Assembly: GCA_949035555.1 (NCBI GenBank)
Contig: CAROLD010000028.1
Location: 1-11,156, forward strand
Reading direction: 5' to 3'
Length of the DNA stretch: 11,156 bases
Source: an uncultured bacterium
GTDB lineage: Bacteria > Cyanobacteriota > Vampirovibrionia > Gastranaerophilales > Gastranaerophilaceae
The notes under the pieces: model-generated
Database searches by the model: none
Told to the model about the DNA's origin: nothing
What the model saw: only the letters and a program-made list of their open reading frames with translations
In this document: positions 6,226 to 11,156 of the stretch, piece by piece
Numbering within the stretch: position 1 is the stretch's first letter
Layout of the letters: every line of letters begins with the position of its first letter
Made by a program: the position numbers and the translations under genes

Positions 6226-6253
6226 AAAAAGAGGTCTTAACAGACCTCTTTTT
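6226..6253. terminator. Bidirectional terminator shared by convergent transcripts
   Basis: AAAAAGAGGTCT (6226-6237) pairs perfectly with AGACCTCTTTTT (6242-6253) around a 4-base loop, with T-runs on both strands. It ends the rightward 156-residue gene (stop at 6223-6225) and the leftward glmS operon. The stop codon of the small leftward gene lies partly in the loop, so its last residues are encoded by the stem. Confidence 0.9.
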
Positions 6254-6413
6254 CATATGTAATACATATTTTTAACTTTTTATCAGTTGTATCAATTATT
6301 GCCCAGCGAATAAGTGAACCATAAGTTTCAGTCAGTCTATTTTCTATTTTGGTTGTTGATAGAACATCAGGTTTATCAATAAAAACTACATCTGAGAATA
6401 TTGATTTTGTCAT
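6237..6413 (-). CDS. Small protein directly after glmS, 58 residues, unknown function
   Basis: The frame runs from ATG (6413-6411) to TAA (6239-6237) on the minus strand and begins MTKSIFSDVVFIDKPDV. The start lies 10 bases after the glmS stop, and AAGGA, which overlaps that stop, is a well-placed ribosome binding site, so the gene is very probably the last of a glmS operon. The composition is that of a real globular protein, with alternating hydrophobic stretches that look like beta strands (VVFIDK, LIRWAIIDTT, KLKICITYE). I recognise no family. A link to amino-sugar or cell-envelope metabolism is suggested only by position. Confidence 0.75.
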   Translation of the reverse strand: MTKSIFSDVVFIDKPDVLSTTKIENRLTETYGSLIRWAIIDTTDKKLKICITYEKEVC

Positions 6414-6423
6414 AATATTTTCC

Positions 6424-8268
6424 TTATTCTACAGTCACAGATTTTGCAAGATTTCTTGGCTGATCAACATCCTTACCTAAGAATTCTGCAATATAGTAAG
6501 CAATCAATTGCAACGGTATCATTGCAATAATAGGTGATAACAATTCTGTAACTTCAGGGACTCTGATAATAAAATCAAATAAATCCTCCAGTTTTTCATC
6601 ATGAGAATTGGTTAAGGCAATCATTCTTGCATTACGAGCTTTAGCCTCTTCACTGTTCGAAAGAAGTTTTTCATATACAGAACCTTTCATTAAAATCGAA
6701 AGTACCGGCATAGTCTCATCCAGCATTGCAATTGGTCCGTGTTTCAGTTCCCCGGCAGGGTAACCTGTAGCGTTTATATAGCTTATTTCTTTAAGTTTCA
6801 AGGCACCTTCCAGTGCTGTAGGATAATTAATTCCACGCGCGATATAGATAAAGTCTCTTGTGTTAGAATATTTTCTTGCACATAATTTAATTTCTTCTTT
6901 ATTGGCTAAAATTTGCTCAATTTTCTGCGGAAGAAGAAGCATTTCAGCTTTTAAATTAATTAAATCGGTTTCGGCCATGGTTCCTTTAACTTCTGCCATA
7001 TAAAGAGCCAGCAGATAGAATGATGTTAGCTGAGCAATATATGATTTTGTAGCCGCAACAGAAACTTCAATACCTGCACTAACAGGAACTAAACTATCGG
7101 CTTCTCTTGCCATTGCAGAATCCGGGCGATTTGTAATAATCAAAATATGAGAACCGCGAGCTTTTGATTGTTTGATAGCGGTCAAAGTATCAGCTGTTTC
7201 ACCTGATTGAGAAACCCCAATAACAAGAGTATGCTCATCGGTTACCGTTTTTCTGTAAATATACTCACTTGAAGCCTCAACATCGACAGGAATTTCACAG
7301 AAATTTTCAATAATATATTTGCCTATCATTGCGGCATGCAAAGAGGTTCCGCAAGCAATAATTTGTATTCTGTTAAGATTTTTCAAGGTTTCTCGGGTTA
7401 ATTTAACCTCGTTAAGAACAATTGGGGAATCCGATGTGTGAAGTTTACCAACCAATATATTTCGGATAACATCCGGCTGTTCATGGATTTCTTTAAGCAT
7501 AAAGTGTTTATAACCCATTTTACTTAAAGCAACCGGTTCCCAAGGTAAAACTTCAATCTTTGGAGTAACTTCCTGTTCGTTTTCATCTTCAATTTTTAAT
7601 GAATAAGGAGTAAGTGTTGCAACCTGATTATCAGATAAATATATAGCACGTTTTGTATGCTTAATTATTGCAGGAACATCAGAAGCTACATAATATTCGT
7701 TTTCTCCCGCACCAATCAATAATGGTGCATTTCGTTTTGTAACCACCAATTTATCTGGCTCATCATTGTGTAAAATACACAGAGCATAGGCTCCTTGAAT
7801 TTTCTTTACTGCAAGCTGAACAGCTTTGGTTAAATCTTTAACTTGAGCATATGTACTTGCGACTAAATGTGCAACTGTCTCAGTATCAGTTTGAGAGCGA
7901 AACACACAGCCTTTTGCTTCAAGTTCTGTCTTTAATTCTTTATAGTTTTCTATAATACCATTGTGAACAACGACTAAATTGCCGCAATTACATGTATGCG
8001 GATGTGCGTTTAAAACAGTTGGAGCACCGTGAGTTGCCCATCTGATATGTCCTATACCGCAAGTGGATTTTGTAAGTTCATAAGCATGCGGAGCAAGTTC
8101 TTCTCTTAAATTTTTTAATTTTCCTTCCGCTTTATATACATTTATTTTATCTGAACATTTTAAAGCAATACCTGAAGAATCATATCCTCTGTATTCTAAC
8201 TGTTCCAAACCATCCAATAATATATCTACAACAGGCTTTTTACCTACATATCCAACAATACCACACAT
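6424..8268 (-). CDS. glmS: Glutamine--fructose-6-phosphate aminotransferase
   Basis: GlmS makes glucosamine-6-phosphate from fructose-6-phosphate and glutamine, the entry step to UDP-GlcNAc for peptidoglycan and lipopolysaccharide. I start it at 8268 so that the chain begins MCGIVGYVG: Cys2 must become the N-terminal nucleophile of the glutaminase after Met removal. The upstream ATG at 8283 overlaps the GGAGAG binding site (8281-8276). The 614 residues hold the glutaminase domain (GIGHIRWATHGAP 71-83, HNGIIENY 102-109), then two SIS sugar-isomerase domains (ACGTS 305-309, SQSGETADT 353-361), the ARGINYPTALEGALKLKE block, and the invariant tail DVDQPRNLAKSVTVE. There is no glmS ribozyme leader. 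Confidence 0.97.
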   Translation of the reverse strand: MCGIVGYVGKKPVVDILLDGLEQLEYRGYDSSGIALKCSDKINVYKAEGKLKNLREELAPHAYELTKSTCGIGHIRWATHGAPTVLNAHPHTCNCGNLVVVHNGIIENYKELKTELEAKGCVFRSQTDTETVAHLVASTYAQVKDLTKAVQLAVKKIQGAYALCILHNDEPDKLVVTKRNAPLLIGAGENEYYVASDVPAIIKHTKRAIYLSDNQVATLTPYSLKIEDENEQEVTPKIEVLPWEPVALSKMGYKHFMLKEIHEQPDVIRNILVGKLHTSDSPIVLNEVKLTRETLKNLNRIQIIACGTSLHAAMIGKYIIENFCEIPVDVEASSEYIYRKTVTDEHTLVIGVSQSGETADTLTAIKQSKARGSHILIITNRPDSAMAREADSLVPVSAGIEVSVAATKSYIAQLTSFYLLALYMAEVKGTMAETDLINLKAEMLLLPQKIEQILANKEEIKLCARKYSNTRDFIYIARGINYPTALEGALKLKEISYINATGYPAGELKHGPIAMLDETMPVLSILMKGSVYEKLLSNSEEAKARNARMIALTNSHDEKLEDLFDFIIRVPEVTELLSPIIAMIPLQLIAYYIAEFLGKDVDQPRNLAKSVTVE

Positions 8269-8275
8269 ATTGTAT

Positions 8276-8281
8276 CTCTCC
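8276..8281 (-). promoter_or_regulatory. Ribosome binding site that fixes the glmS start
   Basis: GGAGAG on the minus strand lies 7 bases before the ATG at 8268. It overlaps the longer in-frame ATG at 8283, which therefore cannot use it. This agrees with the need for Cys at position 2 of GlmS. Confidence 0.8.
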
Positions 8282-8296
8282 ATTAAAAATAACTAC

Positions 8297-8302
8297 AGTA
8301 TA
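8297..8302 (-). promoter_or_regulatory. Possible glmS -10 box
   Basis: TATACT on the minus strand lies 28 bases before the chosen glmS start, in an 85-base gap between glmS and the upstream gene on the same strand. No good -35 box precedes it, and there is no clear terminator after the upstream gene, so readthrough is also possible. Confidence 0.3.
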
Positions 8303-8353
8303 TATGGTATCATCAAAATACGAGTTTTTTTATACCTTAATATAATTTTTACA

Positions 8354-8917
8354 TTAATCAAGAATTTGTATTCCTGCACCTGTCATTGTCGGTCTGAACG
8401 AATTATGATATCCCCATCCGTTTGAGCCATAGTATCCTCTACTGTATGATGGCCCAAATCTGTTCAGGTATGGAGAATTGGTTAGTGCCGGGGTATAGCC
8501 TGTTGGTTGACCAATAATAGAATTCATTAAACGATTTTTGATTGTTGAAGGCTGGTAATAATTATTCCCTGTACGGCTGTATGAATTATAATAACCGCTA
8601 TCATAATCATTTCCTCTATAATTAGATAGAATATTATTCATTCGCTGACTTATACTCATTGTTTGGTAGTTATTCTGGAACAACTGTTGTTCAATTCTAT
8701 CAAGTCTGGTATTATTATTTTCCTTTGTAAAAGTTTTCCCAAATAAATATTTTTCTACTCTTGATAAATCATTATTATATAAATTATCTCCGGCATAATA
8801 ATCATAATTGTGACTTACCGGAACATTCTGAAGATGTTTAACCGTATAAGCATGAGCTGTAAATCCGAGTGTGCTCCAAAAAATTACAACTAAGCAGTTA
8901 ACTAAAAAATTTCTCAT
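8354..8917 (-). CDS. Exported Tyr/Asn/Gly-rich protein with RLxRlExxlFG-type repeats
   Basis: The 187-residue protein begins with a clear Sec signal peptide: MRNF, a hydrophobic core (5-19) and an AHA-Y cleavage site after residue 23. Residues 51-80 hold two roughly 20-residue repeats (LSRVEKYLFGKTFT and RLDRIEQQLFQNNY) of a kind I know from exported proteins of Cyanobacteria and Melainabacteria; a third degenerate start follows at 91. The remaining half is low complexity, rich in Tyr, Asn, Ser and Gly, and ends GAGIQILD. The function is unknown; a periplasmic or envelope role is likely. AAGGGG 7 bases before the ATG supports the start. It is divergent from the mannosidase-like gene and lies upstream of glmS on the same strand. 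Confidence 0.85.
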   Translation of the reverse strand: MRNFLVNCLVVIFWSTLGFTAHAYTVKHLQNVPVSHNYDYYAGDNLYNNDLSRVEKYLFGKTFTKENNNTRLDRIEQQLFQNNYQTMSISQRMNNILSNYRGNDYDSGYYNSYSRTGNNYYQPSTIKNRLMNSIIGQPTGYTPALTNSPYLNRFGPSYSRGYYGSNGWGYHNSFRPTMTGAGIQILD

Positions 8918-8939
8918 TCTCGCCCCTTCTTTTAAGTGT

Positions 8940-8968
8940 ATATTATCCCCAAGAAAAAGTGATTGTAA
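8940..8968 (-). promoter_or_regulatory. Candidate promoter of the exported protein gene
   Basis: On the minus strand TTACAA (8968-8963) and TAATAT (8945-8940) are separated by 17 bases. The -35 match is weak, but its bases are one arm of the ATTGTAA/TTACAAT inverted repeat that also holds the -35 of the opposite gene. Confidence 0.4.
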
Positions 8969-8999
8969 TTAGACACATGAATAATCTTTACAATTAGAC
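8962..8999. promoter_or_regulatory. Candidate operator between divergent genes
   Basis: ATTGTAA (8962-8968) and TTACAAT (8988-8994) form a perfect 7-base inverted repeat, and AATTAGAC occurs at 8967-8974 and 8992-8999, 25 bases apart. The elements overlap both predicted -35 boxes, as expected for a site that controls both genes. AATTAGAC also occurs at 283-290, before the CoADR-like gene. No regulator is encoded nearby. Confidence 0.35.
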
Positions 9000-9015
9000 C
9001 GAAAAAATAAATAAT
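8987..9015 (+). promoter_or_regulatory. Promoter of the alpha-mannosidase-like gene
   Basis: TTTACA (8987-8992, 5 of 6) and AATAAT (9010-9015, 5 of 6) are 17 bases apart. Transcription would start near 9022, leaving about 8 bases before ATG 9030, and no Shine-Dalgarno is present, so the leader is extremely short. Confidence 0.5.
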
Positions 9016-9029
9016 GGTAAAATTATGTT

Positions 9030-11093
9030 ATGTTTGGATTAAAAAATAAGAAAAAACAGGTAATTGCATACCTGCATACACACTGGGATAGAGAATGGTA
9101 TCGAGAATATGAAGTATTCAGACTGAGATTATTAAAAGTTTTTGATAATGTATTATCACTTCTTGCTCAAGATAAAATTCCGTCATTTTACTTTGATGGA
9201 CAAGTTTCAGCACTATTGGATTATCTTGAAATGCGTCCTGAATGTGAAGAATTGATCAGAGACCTTATTGCACAAAAAAAACTTTTTATTGGACCATTCT
9301 ACTGCCTTGTGGATGAGTTTTTAACTGATGGTATTTGTTTTGCAAAGAATTTAGAATTGGGCCTAAAAATTGCCCAGGATTTCGGCTGTGAGGATTATAT
9401 CGGATACTTTGCCGATACTTTCGGTCATAGTCAAAATGTTTCTCAGATTCTAAAAGATTATGGTATTGATAAATCAATTGTATGGCGAGGATGCGGAAAT
9501 TTGCCTTCAGAATTTATTTTCAATGGGGTGAATACTGTAAATCTTGTCCGCGGTTATTTTAATGATATTTTCTCTACCGACAAATTTCTGGAAGAAAAAG
9601 CCGAATTTATCAAAGATAATCTTGATAAAATTGCAAAAAAATCAAAAAACATTTTACTTATGCCAATCGGTGCAGACCACCTTGGTGTGCCTGAAGATAT
9701 AGCTTCGCAGATAGAACTAGTTAACGGGTATCTTGATGACTATGAAATTACTCTTGGGTCACCGTTTGATTACTTTGATAAAGTTAAGTTTAAAGAAAAA
9801 TATAACGGAGAACTCCGTGACAACTCTGAGACATTTATTCTGCAAGGTTCATACTCAGCAAGAACTAAGCTGAAACAATTAAATACAGAATGCTCTTACA
9901 AATTAGATTTAGCTAACAAATTGCAGATGAATTTCGGAAATGAATATGCTTCCTCAATTGACTATGCTTATAAATTATTATTACAAAATCAGGCTCACGA
10001 CAGTATTTGCGGCTGCTCAACAGATATGGTTCACTCTGAAAATATTGTAAGATATAACAAAATTCTTCAAATTGCGAATACCATTATTGATGAAATTCGG
10101 GTAACTCAGCCAGAAAACTTGTCTATCACATTCAAATATCCGGAGAAATATAAACTTTTAGAAGTAGAAAGAACTTATTGTGATGACGATGCTCAAATTG
10201 TTTCTCAACGACAAGGATTTCCTGCAAGTTTACTTTACGACACTGCAAAAATACCAGTAACAGAAGATTATACAACAATTTATACACTACTTAAAGAATT
10301 TAATACCGATAACTCTGCTACTGACCTGAGAGTAACCAATAAAAACATCTTTAACTCTAAAATTAAACTAGAAGTTGCAAGCGGTAAACTAAATCTTTAT
10401 GACGGATTAAAATTATATCCTAATTTTATAGAATTTGTCAGATACAAAGATTTCGGTGATTCATACAATTTTGGTCCTGTAAAAAATGACAACGGCGAAA
10501 TTGCACAAATTAAATCCGCAAAAGTTATTATGGATGGAGCTTTGCGTTGCGGTTTGAGAATTACAACCTCATTTTTTAATGTTGACGTATTCTTAAATAA
10601 AAAATCAAATCTCTTAAATTTCAAAATTAAATGGACAAATCTTCTGTCAAATAGATTATGGCAGGTTAAATTTAATTTTCCAAAAAATATTACAGAAACA
10701 CAATCTGAAGATATGAATTTGCTTATAAAACGTAAATTTGATCCAAATTATAATATACGAGAAAATTTACCTTTAGAACGCGGACATGAAGCCAAGACAA
10801 ATACCGCACCAATGCAAAGATTTGTTTGGACAAATGGATTTGGTGTAATTACACGAGGATTAACAGAATATGAGGTTTACCAAAAAAGCTTATCCGTAAC
10901 TTTATTACGCAGTACCGGTATTATATCAAATCCTAAAAATCCGGCAAGAACAACCCCTGCAGGACCTCCGATTGAAGTGTCAGGAGCTCAGCAAATTGGT
11001 GACAACACAGCAGAATTTGCTGTTGGTTTCTTTCCGATAAATGATTGGGCAAACTACGTAGAAGAGATCTACCCTGAAACTATATTGTTTTAA
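9030..11093 (+). CDS. Glycoside hydrolase family 38 alpha-mannosidase-like, short C-terminus
   Basis: The 687-residue protein would remove alpha-linked mannose from glycans in the cytoplasm, as it has no signal peptide. The zinc site is visible: HTHWD (16-20; H18 and D20), D129 in YFADTFGHS, which is also the nucleophile position, and H322 in NQAHDSICGCSTDMVH (319-334). FIGPFY and MPIGADHLGVP are further GH38 core segments. The tail includes RGLTEYEVYQKSLSVTLLRS and AGPPIEVSGAQ, as in bacterial members, but those usually continue 150-250 residues further. The stop at 11091-11093 is natural and lies 8 bases before the 47-bp repeat, so the protein may be truncated. Start ATG 9030 lacks a ribosome binding site. 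Confidence 0.85.
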   Translation: MFGLKNKKKQVIAYLHTHWDREWYREYEVFRLRLLKVFDNVLSLLAQDKIPSFYFDGQVSALLDYLEMRPECEELIRDLIAQKKLFIGPFYCLVDEFLTDGICFAKNLELGLKIAQDFGCEDYIGYFADTFGHSQNVSQILKDYGIDKSIVWRGCGNLPSEFIFNGVNTVNLVRGYFNDIFSTDKFLEEKAEFIKDNLDKIAKKSKNILLMPIGADHLGVPEDIASQIELVNGYLDDYEITLGSPFDYFDKVKFKEKYNGELRDNSETFILQGSYSARTKLKQLNTECSYKLDLANKLQMNFGNEYASSIDYAYKLLLQNQAHDSICGCSTDMVHSENIVRYNKILQIANTIIDEIRVTQPENLSITFKYPEKYKLLEVERTYCDDDAQIVSQRQGFPASLLYDTAKIPVTEDYTTIYTLLKEFNTDNSATDLRVTNKNIFNSKIKLEVASGKLNLYDGLKLYPNFIEFVRYKDFGDSYNFGPVKNDNGEIAQIKSAKVIMDGALRCGLRITTSFFNVDVFLNKKSNLLNFKIKWTNLLSNRLWQVKFNFPKNITETQSEDMNLLIKRKFDPNYNIRENLPLERGHEAKTNTAPMQRFVWTNGFGVITRGLTEYEVYQKSLSVTLLRSTGIISNPKNPARTTPAGPPIEVSGAQQIGDNTAEFAVGFFPINDWANYVEEIYPETILF

Positions 11094-11101
11094 CAAACTT
11101 T

Positions 11102-11148
11102 CCCACCCAAATACGACTTACCAAAGAGAAGGCAAGCCGTATAAGAGT
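11102..11148 (-). repeat. 47-bp dispersed hairpin repeat, right copy (inverted)
   Basis: This is the exact reverse complement of 1-47; identity ends at 11101 on the inner side. The strand that folds with G-U pairs is the minus strand, as the plus strand has A-C mismatches at the same places. Outside it the next base (g11149) would add another pair with 11104. It lies 8 bases after the mannosidase-like gene and has no T-tract, so it is a poor intrinsic terminator. Confidence 0.85.
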
Positions 11149-11156
11149 GCATTAAC

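Noticed and set aside
8269..8283. Longer glmS start at ATG 8283
   Set aside because: It would place five residues before the catalytic Cys, which must become the N-terminus, and the ATG lies in the ribosome binding site of the true start.
8269..8353. glmS ribozyme or other riboswitch before glmS
   Set aside because: The gap is only 85 bases, and I see none of the conserved ribozyme core, which needs well over 100 bases.
8842..8850. CCGTATAAG, nine bases shared with the edge repeat
   Set aside because: It is inside the exported-protein coding region, with no flanking similarity and no partner arm, so it is taken as chance.
1..11156. Whole window as a transposon or integron with terminal inverted repeats
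   Set aside because: The interior holds core genes (glmS, thrB, a tRNA-modification enzyme) and no transposase or integrase; the repeat ends lack attC core bases, and target duplications cannot be seen.

Overview
The window is AT-rich (by eye roughly one third G+C, not counted) bacterial chromosome with ordinary housekeeping and metabolic genes. I see no integrase, transposase, phage gene, rRNA, tRNA or CRISPR array. The best guess for the source is a gut member of the non-photosynthetic cyanobacterial relatives (Melainabacteria/Vampirovibrionia, Gastranaerophilales-like). The reasons are the composition, a small exported protein with the RLxRlExxlFG-type repeat I associate with Cyanobacteria and Melainabacteria, and a cyanobacterial-looking ThrB. 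This assignment is an inference and not certain.

Layout, left to right. A 47-bp hairpin-forming repeat lies at the left edge, followed by a candidate 46-codon small gene and a rightward CoA-disulfide-reductase/NADH-oxidase-like flavoprotein. That gene converges, with a 4-base overlap of stop codons, on a leftward two-gene operon: an MnmC-type (DUF752) tRNA methyltransferase gene followed, with an ATGA overlap, by a PF12831-like FAD oxidoreductase. A divergent promoter region then starts the rightward run of thrB (homoserine kinase), a 61-residue ferredoxin and a 156-residue protein of unknown function. This run meets the leftward glmS operon at a shared bidirectional terminator. A previously unlisted 58-residue gene sits directly after glmS. 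Upstream of glmS on the same strand is a small exported Tyr/Asn/Gly-rich protein. Across a divergent control region from it lies a rightward GH38 alpha-mannosidase-like gene, which ends 8 bases before a second, inverted copy of the 47-bp repeat at the right edge.

How the genes may work together. The methyltransferase and FAD oxidoreductase resemble, in a two-gene form, the two activities fused in E. coli MnmC, which completes mnm5U at the tRNA wobble position. The oxidoreductase, however, is not of the usual DAO family. GlmS feeds amino-sugar and cell-wall synthesis, ThrB feeds threonine synthesis, and the mannosidase would process mannose-containing glycans in the cytoplasm.

Most unusual signals: (1) the 47-bp perfect inverted repeat at the window edges, whose hairpin pairs through G-U wobbles on only one strand; (2) short related AT-rich units inside two neighbouring protein genes, always in the same reading frame (I-x-T-N-N), one bounded by direct repeats exactly 60 bases apart, resembling the protein-coding palindromic elements known in Rickettsia; (3) the two-gene MnmC-like operon; (4) a ribosome binding site buried in a terminator-like hairpin before the ferredoxin.
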